Shown: positions 14,593-22,381, numbered from the stretch's first letter. The stretch is 31,493 nucleotides of DNA from Candidatus Brocadiaceae bacterium (GCA_030615435.1 JAUWZH010000001.1:1-31493); one strand, 5' to 3'. Notes: generated by a model from the letters alone, not told the origin. Numbers and translations are program-made.

Positions 14593-14984
14593 GGGTATTC
14601 CTCTCTGCCTATATTCTCGGGCGGGCTCCTGCCGGACACAGAGTCGCGCATGCGCGTGAACCAATAAAGGGGGCAACCGAAGGGCCACACGAAGACTATC
14701 ACGGCATACCAGAGGGCCTTCTTCCAGCCGTGATACCGCCTGTCAACGCACGAACAACACCACACAATGCAGCCGAAGATTAGCACCATCAGTACGAACG
14801 CGGCAAAAAAACCGGGAGGCACACGCTTCCAGGGCGTCTCTTGAGCCACGAGGAAGCCACCCGACGAGGTAACTGCGTTCCAGATAACCCATGCGCTTGC
14901 CAGGGGCCAAAGTGCGAACAAAACATCCAGCAGTATACAGCCGAAATGCCGGAGCCTACTCTGCGCCTTAGCGTGCCGCGACAT
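14589..14984 (-). CDS. Small membrane protein of unknown function (first of an overlapping pair)
   Basis: 131 aa with three spans (about 14-38, 57-80 and 88-110). The middle holds a cysteine cluster (CIVWCCSCVDRRYHGWKKAL) at the membrane edge; the third span ends PFGCPLYWFTRMR, a layout seen in many small inner-membrane proteins. An AGAGGGG ribosome site lies before the ATG. It begins only 30 bp after the stop of the copy D tip and overlaps the next gene by 4 bp, so the tip and the two membrane proteins form one transcript. Candidate immunity protein for tip D by position; no motif proves it. Confidence 0.65.
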   Translation of the reverse strand: MSRHAKAQSRLRHFGCILLDVLFALWPLASAWVIWNAVTSSGGFLVAQETPWKRVPPGFFAAFVLMVLIFGCIVWCCSCVDRRYHGWKKALWYAVIVFVWPFGCPLYWFTRMRDSVSGRSPPENIGREEYP

Positions 14985-15014
14985 GGCGCGCCCCTCTCTC
15001 TCTTCCTCGCTGTC

Positions 15015-15845
15015 CTAGAGTGCTTCCCATGGTTTCGCGGGCTCAGGTGTATCGACCCACTCCGGTGTTTCGAGGTGCAAGCTCTTTTTCGTGCATAGCC
15101 CCTTATCCAGTATTTGTTTCTCTGTCCACATGAGAGACTCCAGCTCGTGCTTCTTGTAACACGCATAGAGCTTGGTTTTCGAAGCTCCTACCAGTTCGAA
15201 GTTAAAGCCGAGGCCTGAACCCGCTCCACCGGTGCCTCCCGAAGTACTGGCCCCGATAGTGACGATCAGGCTCAGACTTACGTTCGGTCCTTCGAGGGAC
15301 CAACCCCTCAACGAGTCTGAGTCCTCGGCCCCCGAAACACTCCCCAGGACAAAGCCTCCCTTACCGCCTAGGCCTGGCCCCGCCATCCAAGTGGTCACCG
15401 ACCCGCGGCAGGTCGGCACCCGGTAGATGTCCTGCAGGATGCAGCCAAGCTCTCCGCAGTCGTATTCGTAGTACCCGATCCTCTTCCTCTGCTTGCAGGT
15501 GAAAGTTCCGACTGCCTTGGTGTAGCTGCCCACGAAGAAGCTACCGCTGCTAAACGTGCCGCTGAACCACCACTTTCCCCCACGGCACTCTACCAGTCCA
15601 AAGGGGTCTACGTTGAACGTCGGCCGTGACCCTGAGTACACATACAGGTTCTTCTCGGTCTTAACATGGCCTGCCGGGTCCCTCTGCAAGAACCTCCCCA
15701 GCACGGGGCTGTAAGCGCGGTGGCGGAAGTAGTAGAGGCTGACTTCTGAGTCCCAGCGGCGGCCCTGGAAGAGGTAGGGGTTGCCGGTGGCGGAGTGGCC
15801 GTCCTCGTTGTAGGTCATAGTCACCTCGCCGGTGCACGAGGCCAA
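15015..15845 (-). CDS. Rhs core end with unique Gly-rich tip (copy D)
   Basis: 276 aa; only the very end of the core is left (GHSATGNPYLFQGRRWDSEV ... VLGRFLQRDPAG ... NVDPFGL). A TAG lies just upstream in frame, so no longer protein is possible here, and the nominal TTG start has no ribosome site. The tip of about 200 residues has a Cys-containing first part (TCKQRKRIGYYEYDCGELGC, YRVPTCRGS) and a second part of alternating Gly, Ser and hydrophobic residues (GGKGGFVLGSVSG, VSLSLIVTIGASTSGGTGG, GLGFNFELVGASKTKLYACY). The overall plan, Cys part then Gly-rich strands and a K-x-Y-x-C-Y-K end, resembles tip B (LVCKYE). No known toxin motif. Confidence 0.7.
   Translation of the reverse strand: MASCTGEVTMTYNEDGHSATGNPYLFQGRRWDSEVSLYYFRHRAYSPVLGRFLQRDPAGHVKTEKNLYVYSGSRPTFNVDPFGLVECRGGKWWFSGTFSSGSFFVGSYTKAVGTFTCKQRKRIGYYEYDCGELGCILQDIYRVPTCRGSVTTWMAGPGLGGKGGFVLGSVSGAEDSDSLRGWSLEGPNVSLSLIVTIGASTSGGTGGAGSGLGFNFELVGASKTKLYACYKKHELESLMWTEKQILDKGLCTKKSLHLETPEWVDTPEPAKPWEAL
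15676..15830 (-). repeat. rhs core repeat, copy D (short)
   Basis: Matches the last ~130 bp of the core in copies B and C (from the HSATGNPYLFQGRRW codons to FLQRDP). Upstream of about 15830 the match ends abruptly. Confidence 0.7.
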
Positions 15846-15921
15846 ATCCCCCTACGCCCCGCAAGCATAGAACCTGCAGACTACAACCTCAGCCCCCGTT
15901 CTGTAACCGCTTGGGAAAAAA

Positions 15922-15997
15922 TGGTGGAGACGAGGGGAGTCGAACCCCCTACCTCGGCAGTGCGAGTGCCGCGCTCTCCCAAATGAGCTACGTCCCC
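15922..15997 (-). tRNA. tRNA-Ala, anticodon CGC
   Basis: 76 nt with encoded CCA. Acceptor GGGGACG pairs with CGTCTCC and contains the G3-U70 pair that is the identity mark of alanine tRNAs. D arm GCTC...GAGC, anticodon stem CGGCA/TGCCG with loop CTCGCAC (anticodon CGC, reads GCG), variable AGGTA, T arm GGGGG-TTCGACT-CCCCT. A run of six T follows the CCA on the minus strand and can act in termination. Its 3' end faces the rhs island. Confidence 0.95.
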
Positions 15998-16002
15998 ACA
16001 GC

Positions 16003-16031
16003 ATTATACGCAGCAGCACGCGGCTTCTCAA
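16003..16031 (-). promoter_or_regulatory. Promoter of tRNA-Ala
   Basis: Minus strand: TTGAGA (16031-16026), 17-bp spacer, perfect TATAAT (16008-16003). Only 5 nt separate the -10 from the first base of the mature tRNA, so the 5' leader must be almost absent. The remainder up to 16207 holds no gene. Confidence 0.8.
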
Positions 16032-16207
16032 ACGGAGGGAGCCCCTTTGCCCGGACATGGCAACCCCCTCGGGCAAGCTTGCAGCCGGGGAAGTGGCAGG
16101 CGCAAGGCAGCATGTGACCACCCGGGGCAGCCCGGTTTCCCTCCCTCTGCCCCCGGCCCGACCGGGACGGCAAGGCTACCCGCCTAAGAGCCCCCTGACA
16201 ACCCCAC

Positions 16208-17398
16208 TTAAGGCCGACCGCAAATGAGTGTGCCCATCAGTTTGTGCCCGGCCTTCTGCACGATCTTGCTTTCGGCGGCAGCGCCCTCGCAGAAGCTCAA
16301 CCCGGAGCGGGCCTCGACTCCGGCGCCCCAAATGACGAACGGCACCATCCCGCGCAGGTGCCGGCCCTTCTCGACGGAGGTAGGGTGGTCGGGCATGGCG
16401 AGCAAGCGGAGTTCGACGGACCCTGCCACCGCCATGACCGGGCCTACTATTTCCCGATCCACCTGCTCAATGGCGTGGATCTTCGCTTTATGATCCCCCT
16501 CGTGGGAAGCCTCATCCGGCGCCTCCACGTGCACCAGGACCAGATCGTGAGAACCGAGCGCATCTATGCCGTAGCGAGCCTTGGCGCCGTAATCCGTATC
16601 GGTGTACCCCGTGATGCCCGGAACCTCGATCACATCCCACCCGATGGTCCTGGCCATGCCCCGAACCAGGTTCACCGCGCTGACGGCTGCCCCCCTGCAG
16701 TGGTATTTCTGCTCAAAAGGCTCCATTTCGGGTCGCTTGCCCTCTCCCCAGAGCCAGATCATATTGGCGGGGTTTTTCTGAAGGTCTCGGCGGACGCTGT
16801 TGACCTCGTGGCCCGCGAGGACTTCAGTGGAAGCCTTCATCAGGTCAATCAGGATTTCACTCCCCTTGCCCCTGGGGAGGATATCAACGAGTCTCTGCCC
16901 CATCACGTCGTGGGGGGGCAACGTGGTGAGGCTCAGCGGCTCGGAGCCGCTGAAGACCATGAGGTGGCGGTAACCCGTGCCCATATAGAACCTTACGTCC
17001 GGACCGCCGAGCCTCTCGTTGAGCCCCTCAATGAGGAGTTCGCTCTCGGCTGTGGTAATGTGCCCCGCCGAGAAGTCAACCAGCCTTTCACCGTCCGTGG
17101 TAACCAGGTTACAGCGGACGGCCCAGTCGTCCTCGGCGAGTTCCACGCCCATGTCGGCCGCCTCCAGCGGACCGCGCCCGGTGTAGTACTTCCTCGGGTC
17201 ATACCCGATCACACTCATGATGGCGACGTCGCTGGCGGGGGGCATCCTGCTGGGGACAGTGCGCGCACGCCCGAGCAATCCCTCCTGGGCCGCGCGATCC
17301 AGGTTGGGGATGCGGGCAACTTCCAGCGGGGTCCTGCCTCCCAGTCGGGCGACAGGCAGGTCGGCCGCTCCGTCGAGTATGACGATGCAATACTTCAT
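16208..17398 (-). CDS. apgM: Archaeal-type cofactor-independent phosphoglycerate mutase homologue; possible alternative homoserine kinase
   Basis: 396 aa, alkaline-phosphatase superfamily. Landmarks: YCIVILDGAAD (metal Asp near the N-terminus), PPASDVAIMSVIGYDP with the nucleophile serine, YTGRGPLEAADMGV, GITGYTDTDYGAKARYG, HVEAPDEASHEGDHKAKIHA (metal ligands) and AMPDHPTSVEKGRH. Length and order match archaeal-type PGM. It sits 29 bp behind homoserine dehydrogenase in the same direction. Homologues of this family have been assigned as non-orthologous homoserine kinases in some anaerobes that lack ThrB (from memory, Bacteroides and Desulfovibrio). The position therefore favours a role in threonine synthesis over glycolysis. 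AAAGG lies before the ATG. Family sure; substrate open. Confidence 0.88.
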   Translation of the reverse strand: MKYCIVILDGAADLPVARLGGRTPLEVARIPNLDRAAQEGLLGRARTVPSRMPPASDVAIMSVIGYDPRKYYTGRGPLEAADMGVELAEDDWAVRCNLVTTDGERLVDFSAGHITTAESELLIEGLNERLGGPDVRFYMGTGYRHLMVFSGSEPLSLTTLPPHDVMGQRLVDILPRGKGSEILIDLMKASTEVLAGHEVNSVRRDLQKNPANMIWLWGEGKRPEMEPFEQKYHCRGAAVSAVNLVRGMARTIGWDVIEVPGITGYTDTDYGAKARYGIDALGSHDLVLVHVEAPDEASHEGDHKAKIHAIEQVDREIVGPVMAVAGSVELRLLAMPDHPTSVEKGRHLRGMVPFVIWGAGVEARSGLSFCEGAAAESKIVQKAGHKLMGTLICGRP

Positions 17399-17427
17399 CG
17401 TTGCCTTTTTCGGGGATTCCTCGCCGG

Positions 17428-18735
17428 CTATACGTCCACTACTCGCAACATGCGGGCCCTGCTGCCGTCAATGCAATCGAGCTCGTTGATCTCCGCCAGG
17501 GCATCCCGCAGCGCCCCCTCGCGCGCCTCGTGCGTCATGAACACCACCGTGACGTGCTCCTCTCCTGGCAGGGCCTGATCCTGCTGAATGCAGGAGGCAA
17601 TGCTGATCTCGTGTCGGCCCAGCACGCCCGCCACCCGTGCGAGCACCCCGGCTCGGTCAAGGCAGCTCAGGCGGAAATAGTAGCGCATTCGCAACTCCTC
17701 GAGCGGAATCACCCTGGCGCGAGGCACTTCAGCGAACTGGGGAAGCTCCGAGAACTCCCGCTGGTAGGTCTTCAGCGCAATGCGGCAGAGGTCAGCCACC
17801 ACGGCGCTGGCCGTCGGCCACCGTCCCGCCCCCAGGCCGGTGAAGACCACTTCGCCCACGGAGTCCCCGTGGACGCAGACCGCATTCCGCGCCCCGCCCA
17901 CCGCCGCGAGGGGATGGCCGTGGCGCAGAAGGGCCGGGTGAACCCTCAGTTCCAGCCCATCGCCACCCCGAATGCCGATGGCGAGCAGCTTGAGGGTGTA
18001 GCCGAGGGAGTGCGCATACCGCAGGTCCGCCGGCTCGATACTGCTGATGCCCTCGCGGTAAATGTCCTCCTCGCGCACCTCAACCCCGAAGGCCAGCCGC
18101 GCCAGCACCGCCAGCTTGTGAACGGAATCATCACCCTCGACGTCGAGGGCGGGGTCCGCCTCGGCGTAGCCCCTCTGTTGTGCTTCGCTCAGGGCCTCCT
18201 CGTAGGGCAGGGCCCCCTCGGACATCCGGGTCAGGATGTAGTTGCAGGTGCCGTTCACAATGCCGTAGACGCTCTCGACGCGCTCGGCCACCATCGCACT
18301 GCGCATGGCCGCGATAATAGGTATGCAGCCGGCGACGCTCGCCTCAAAGGCAATGCTGCGTTTGCTTTCGCGGGCAATGCCGAAAAGCCTGGTGCCCTGA
18401 GCCGCCAGCAGCGCCTTGTTGGCCGTCACAACGTCCTTGCCGGCGCGCAGGGCCTTCTCGATAACGGAAGCGGCGACGGTCTTGCCGCCCAACAGCTCCA
18501 CCACGACGTCCACGTCCGGGTCCCGGAGCGGCTCGTCCAGGTCGTCGGTGAGCCTGACCGAGGGGGGAAGGTCCAGTTCGCCGGCCAGCTCCCTCAAGCG
18601 TTTGTCCACCACGTAGAGCAACCTCAGCCGCGAACCGAGCCTGTCCGCCAGCGCGCCGCGTCGGCCCAGAATGATCTCGGCGACGCCACCCCCCACCGTC
18701 CCACACCCATAAAGGGCCACACCGCACTGCTTCAT
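17428..18735 (-). CDS. hom: Homoserine dehydrogenase with C-terminal ACT domain
   Basis: 435 aa, the usual length of the single-function enzyme. Converts aspartate semialdehyde to homoserine with NAD(P)H. The NAD site is YGCGTVGGGV (about 9-18); VVVELLGG and KDVVTANKALLA follow. The catalytic domain has the substrate-loop sequence GIVNGTCNYILTRM and the DVEGDDSVHKLAVLARLAFG block with catalytic Asp and Lys. The last ~80 residues form an ACT domain (YYFRLSCLDRAGVLARVAGV...), expected to give feedback control by threonine. First gene of an operon with the PGM homologue. Own promoter at 18783-18812; an AGGTGG ribosome site precedes the ATG. Confidence 0.95.
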   Translation of the reverse strand: MKQCGVALYGCGTVGGGVAEIILGRRGALADRLGSRLRLLYVVDKRLRELAGELDLPPSVRLTDDLDEPLRDPDVDVVVELLGGKTVAASVIEKALRAGKDVVTANKALLAAQGTRLFGIARESKRSIAFEASVAGCIPIIAAMRSAMVAERVESVYGIVNGTCNYILTRMSEGALPYEEALSEAQQRGYAEADPALDVEGDDSVHKLAVLARLAFGVEVREEDIYREGISSIEPADLRYAHSLGYTLKLLAIGIRGGDGLELRVHPALLRHGHPLAAVGGARNAVCVHGDSVGEVVFTGLGAGRWPTASAVVADLCRIALKTYQREFSELPQFAEVPRARVIPLEELRMRYYFRLSCLDRAGVLARVAGVLGRHEISIASCIQQDQALPGEEHVTVVFMTHEAREGALRDALAEINELDCIDGSRARMLRVVDV

Positions 18736-18782
18736 CGCAATCCACCTACAGGAGATTCGCCACGAGATCCAGGAGGGGCGCG

Positions 18783-18812
18783 AATATAGCCTCCTCCCCG
18801 CCCACCTGTCAA
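18783..18812 (-). promoter_or_regulatory. Sigma70 promoter of the hom operon
   Basis: Minus strand: perfect TTGACA (18812-18807), 18-bp spacer, TATATT (18788-18783). The leader is about 40 nt to the ATG. The rest of 18813-18944 shows nothing. Confidence 0.7.
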
Positions 18813-18944
18813 TCTGCCGCGGGCTGCACGACGCATCCCGATGCCAGCGAGCGTCGGGCGGACCGAGGCGCGTGAGGCTCCGCGGGACGGTCTGTGAATC
18901 GCCGCAAGCCGGGCCTACCGCCCCGCACGACTCCCGCCGGCGCG

Positions 18945-20693
18945 CTATTTCTTCTGCGCCTTCTGAATCCTGGCCCAGGTGTCCTTGAGCGTCACCGTTC
19001 GATTCAAGACCAGGTTCTCCTCGGAAGAGTCCGGATCAACGCAGAAGTAGCCCTGCCGTTCGAGCTGACACCGCCATCCGGGCTCCGCTCCCGCCAGGCC
19101 GGGTTCGACTTTGCAGCCTCTCAGAACCTGCAGTGAATCCGGGCTCAGGCGGGCCTTCCAGTCGGTTTCCTCTGCCGGGGCTTCGGACTCCTCGTCGAGC
19201 ATCAGGTGATCGTAGAGACGCACTTCCGCATCGAGCGCGTGTGGGGCCGAAACCCAATGCAGCGTTGCCTTGACCTTCCGCCCGTCCGGCGCGTCCCCGC
19301 CGCGCGTGTCCGGATCGTAGGTGCAGCGCAACTCGACCACCTCCCCGGTCTCACGGTCCTTCACTACGTCCACGCACCTGACGAAGTAGGCGTAACGCAG
19401 TCGCACTTCGCGACCGGGCGCCAGGCGGTAGAACTTCCCGGGCGGGTTCTCCATGAAATCCTCGCGCTCGATGTAGAGCTCGCGCGAGAAGGGCACCTTG
19501 CGCGTGCCCGCGCCCGCGTCCTCCGGGTTGTTGATGGCCTCCAGCTCTTCCACCTGTCCTTCGGGATAGTTCTCAACGACCGCTCTCAGGGGGCGCAAAA
19601 CGCCCATGCGGCGAGGCGCGCGCCTGTTCAGGTCCTGGCGCAGGCAGTGCTCCAGCAACGCCATCTCCACCACGCTTTTTGTCTTGGCCACCCCGATCCG
19701 CTCGCAGAAGGCCCGGATGGCCTCGGGAGTGTAGCCGCGTCTGCGCAGGCCCCGCAGCGTGGGCAGCCGCGGATCATCCCACCTGCTGACGCACCCCTCC
19801 CGGACCAGTTCCAGAAGCTTTCGCTTGCTCATCACCGTGTTGGTGAGGTTGAGGCGCGCGAACTCGATCTGCTGCGGATGGTGAACGCCCAACTGGTCGA
19901 GAAACCAGTCGTAGAGCGGACGGTGGTTTTCGAACTCCAGCGTGCACAGGGAGTGGGTAATGCCCTCGATGGAGTCTTCCAGGCCGTGGGCCCAGTCGTA
20001 GGTGGGATAGATGCACCACCGGTCCCCCGTCCTGTGGTGGGCGGCGTGGAGGATGCGGTACATGACGGGGTCGCGCAGGTTCTGATTGGGGGATGTCATG
20101 GCGATCTTCGCCCGCAGCACGTGCTCTCCGTCCTCGAACTCGCCCGCGCGCATGCGCTCGAACAGCTCCAGGTTCTCTTCCACCGAGCGGTCGCGATACG
20201 GGCTGTTCCTGCCCGGCTGCGTCCAGCTGCCTCGGTACTCGCTGATCTGCTCCGCGCTCAGGCTGTCCACGTACGCCTTGCCCGCCTTGATAAGCCGCAC
20301 GGCGTATTCGTGCATCTGCTCGAAGTAGTCAGACGCGTAGAGTTCCGGGCCCTCCCAGTCGAACCCGAGCCATCGCACGTCTTCCTTGATGGTCTCGACG
20401 TACTGCTCCTCTTCGGTGCAAGGATTCGTGTCGTCGAAGCGCAGGTTGCACAGCCCGCCGAACTCCTGTGCCATTCCAAAACTCAGGCAGATGGCCTTGG
20501 CGTGCCCGATGTGCAAATAGCCGTTGGGCTCGGGCGGAAACCGGGTGCGGACCCGACCGTCGTTCTTGCCTGCCCTCACGTCTTCCGCGATGATCTCGCG
20601 GATGAAATGCCCGCGTTCAGAAGAGCTGGACTCGCCCCCGCCCGGGGTCCGTTTGCCCTTCTTGTTGACGGCATTGGCCTCCGATGCGCCCAT
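18945..20693 (-). CDS. glnS: Glutaminyl-tRNA synthetase
   Basis: 582 aa, class I synthetase. FPPEPNGYLHIGHAKAI (HIGH motif at about 61-64) is the GlnRS form; MSKRK (about 288-292) is the KMSKS counterpart. Between them lie NLRFDDTNPCTEEEQYVETI and the PTYDWAHGLEDSIEGITHSLCTLEFE block typical of GlnRS. The C-terminal beta-barrel anticodon domain follows (FMENPPGKFYRLAPGREVRL ... ATLHWVSAPHALDAEVRLYD). The start is the ATG at 20693 with GAAGGA upstream; the long frame to 20786 would run across the promoter. The head (2-25) is charged and low in complexity. A true GlnRS means Gln-tRNA need not be made by GatCAB; in bacteria this enzyme is believed to have come from eukaryotes by transfer. Confidence 0.95.
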   Translation of the reverse strand: MGASEANAVNKKGKRTPGGGESSSSERGHFIREIIAEDVRAGKNDGRVRTRFPPEPNGYLHIGHAKAICLSFGMAQEFGGLCNLRFDDTNPCTEEEQYVETIKEDVRWLGFDWEGPELYASDYFEQMHEYAVRLIKAGKAYVDSLSAEQISEYRGSWTQPGRNSPYRDRSVEENLELFERMRAGEFEDGEHVLRAKIAMTSPNQNLRDPVMYRILHAAHHRTGDRWCIYPTYDWAHGLEDSIEGITHSLCTLEFENHRPLYDWFLDQLGVHHPQQIEFARLNLTNTVMSKRKLLELVREGCVSRWDDPRLPTLRGLRRRGYTPEAIRAFCERIGVAKTKSVVEMALLEHCLRQDLNRRAPRRMGVLRPLRAVVENYPEGQVEELEAINNPEDAGAGTRKVPFSRELYIEREDFMENPPGKFYRLAPGREVRLRYAYFVRCVDVVKDRETGEVVELRCTYDPDTRGGDAPDGRKVKATLHWVSAPHALDAEVRLYDHLMLDEESEAPAEETDWKARLSPDSLQVLRGCKVEPGLAGAEPGWRCQLERQGYFCVDPDSSEENLVLNRTVTLKDTWARIQKAQKK

Positions 20694-20757
20694 GGGATCC
20701 TTCACCTGAGTCTTGAGTCTCGCGGCCTGCCGGGAGAAACATCCCGATGCTCCTCCA

Positions 20758-20786
20758 ATGGTAGGCGCGCTGCGGCAGCCTGTCAA
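20758..20786 (-). promoter_or_regulatory. Sigma70 promoter of glnS
   Basis: Minus strand: TTGACA (20786-20781), 17-bp spacer, TACCAT (20763-20758). Leader of about 57 nt. It lies back-to-back with the gltX promoter. Confidence 0.6.
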
Positions 20787-20836
20787 CCAGACACAAGGCT
20801 CGTCGCAGAGGCCCGGCCGGCATGTTGGAAGGCGCT

Positions 20837-20865
20837 TTGACTGACGGCGGCAGATGTAGTAGATT
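20837..20865 (+). promoter_or_regulatory. Sigma70 promoter of gltX
   Basis: TTGACT (20837-20842), 17-bp spacer, TAGATT (20860-20865), about 45 nt before the ATG. The -35 boxes of this and the glnS promoter are only 50 bp apart. Confidence 0.6.
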
Positions 20866-20917
20866 GCCCCGTCGCACTCTTGCCGCAGCGCCGCCCTTCC
20901 AGTTTCCCGGAGATGAG

Positions 20918-22381
20918 ATGAGCAGCCGTCTCGACCAGGTCCGCGTTCGCATTGCGCCCTCGCCGACGGGGCCGCCCCACGTAGGCACCGCCTACATCGC
21001 GCTGTTCAACTACGCCTTCGCGCGCCACGAGGGCGGGGATTTCGTCCTGCGCATTGAGGATACGGACCGACAGCGCTCCATGCCCGAGAGCGAGCGGCAC
21101 ATCCTGGCTGCGCTCCACTGGCTCGGGCTCCAGTGGAACGAGGGCCCGGACGTGGGCGGGCCGCACGTGCCCTACCGCCAGAGCGAGCGTTCGGACATCT
21201 ACCGCCAACATGCCGAGCAGTTGCTGGAGAACGGCGCCGCCTACCGTTGCTTCTGCACGGCCGAGCGCCTTGCGGAGCTGCGCAAGGCCCAGCAGGCACA
21301 ACGCAAAGGCTTCATAGGGTACGACGGCCTGTGTCGCGACCTGGGCGAGAATGAGATTCGACAGAAGCTCGACGCGGGCGTCCCCTGCACGGTGCGCCTG
21401 AAGGCGCCGGCGGAGGGCGAGACGCGCTTCGAGGACCTGGTGCGGGGGGAGGTCGTCTTCCAGAACAGCGACGTGGGGGACATCATCCTGCTGAAGAGCG
21501 ACGGCTATCCCACCTACCACCTGGCAAATGTGGTGGACGACCACCTGATGAGTATCTCACACGTGGCGCGCGCCGAGGAATGGATCAGCTCCACCCCCAA
21601 GCACGTGCTGATCTACCGGGCCTTCGGGTGGGAGATGCCGACCTTCATCCACCTGCCGCTGCTGCGCAACCGGGACGGCTCCAAGATCAGCAAGCGCAGG
21701 AACCCCACCTCGTTGGACTGGTACAGGGAGCAGGGATACCTGCCCGAGGCTTTGCTCAACTTCCTGGCGTTGCAGGGATGGTCTCTGGGAGACGACCGCC
21801 AGGTCTTCAGCCTCCAGGAGATGATCGAGAACTTCACCTGGGACAGGGTGAAGACCAGCGGGCCGGTGTTCGACCTCCAGAAACTGGACTGGCTCAACGG
21901 GGAATACATCCGGGCCCTCTCGCCCGAAGGGCTCCTGAGCAGAGTCGTTGCGGGCAGTCACACGCAGCACGCCGACGAGCCGGCGGACAGGCTGCTGAGA
22001 ATCGTAAAGCTCGTGCAGGAACGGCTCAAGAAGCTCTCGCAGTTCGACGATCTGACGGCCTTTTTCTTCGGCACCGAGCCCTACCAGGCGGCCGAACTCG
22101 TGCCAAAGAAAAAAGATGCCGGGTTCACACGACAGGTGCTGGAGGCCGGCGACGCACTGCTGCGCCACATCGAGCCCTGGCGCACCGAGCCCCTGGAGAA
22201 TGCGGTGCGCGCCCTGTGCGATGAGCGGGATTGGAAGCGGCGCGACGCCTACATGCCGCTGCGGGTGGCAGTGACGTGCCGCCCAGTCAGCACGCCGCTG
22301 TTCGAGACGATGGAGATACTCGGCAAAGACGAATGCCTGCGTCGGTTGGAAACAGCCCGCCGTAGGGCAGCTTCGCTCTGA
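20918..22381 (+). CDS. gltX: Glutamyl-tRNA synthetase
   Basis: 487 aa, usual bacterial GluRS length. RIAPSPTGPPHVGTAYIALF carries the HIGH variant HVGT (about 21-24); KISKRRNPTS (about 256-260) is the KMSKS motif. Also visible are VLRIEDTDRQRS and GYPTYHLANVVDDHLMSISHVARAEEW, then an all-helical anticodon-binding end. The start is the ATG at 20918 with GGAG about 5 nt upstream; the frame continues upstream but only this start gives the normal N-terminus. Since a separate GlnRS is present, this enzyme is probably Glu-specific. Divergent from glnS, convergent with the tRNA-binding protein gene. Confidence 0.96.
   Translation: MSSRLDQVRVRIAPSPTGPPHVGTAYIALFNYAFARHEGGDFVLRIEDTDRQRSMPESERHILAALHWLGLQWNEGPDVGGPHVPYRQSERSDIYRQHAEQLLENGAAYRCFCTAERLAELRKAQQAQRKGFIGYDGLCRDLGENEIRQKLDAGVPCTVRLKAPAEGETRFEDLVRGEVVFQNSDVGDIILLKSDGYPTYHLANVVDDHLMSISHVARAEEWISSTPKHVLIYRAFGWEMPTFIHLPLLRNRDGSKISKRRNPTSLDWYREQGYLPEALLNFLALQGWSLGDDRQVFSLQEMIENFTWDRVKTSGPVFDLQKLDWLNGEYIRALSPEGLLSRVVAGSHTQHADEPADRLLRIVKLVQERLKKLSQFDDLTAFFFGTEPYQAAELVPKKKDAGFTRQVLEAGDALLRHIEPWRTEPLENAVRALCDERDWKRRDAYMPLRVAVTCRPVSTPLFETMEILGKDECLRRLETARRRAASL

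Larger units (their letters stand above)
7685..15921 (-). other. Accessory island: array of displaced rhs C-terminal cassettes
   Basis: All genes here point one way (minus), opposite to the operon on the left. The unit [rhs core without N-terminus + unique tip] - [membrane protein or lipoprotein genes] occurs three times, plus one decayed core (7740-8192) at the left edge. Core copies B and C align over about 578 bp without net gaps and differ at only about a dozen residues, whereas tips and following genes are unrelated between units. The genes between cores, especially 11025-12586, are visibly AT-richer than the flanking chromosome. The right edge lies 76 bp from the 3' end of a tRNA-Ala gene. 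No full-length rhs, integrase or transposase is in the window. Transfer and recombination are inferred. Confidence 0.7.

Noticed and set aside
7685..15921. Transposase, integrase or att direct repeat for the island
   Set aside because: None found by eye; no copy of the tRNA 3' end near the left edge and no terminal inverted repeats.
16244..18789. Two long plus-strand frames (444 and 462 aa) opposite the PGM homologue and hom
   Set aside because: Mirror frames of well-supported genes; no motifs.
19206..20840. 544-aa plus-strand frame opposite glnS
   Set aside because: Shadow of glnS, and it would run into the gltX promoter.
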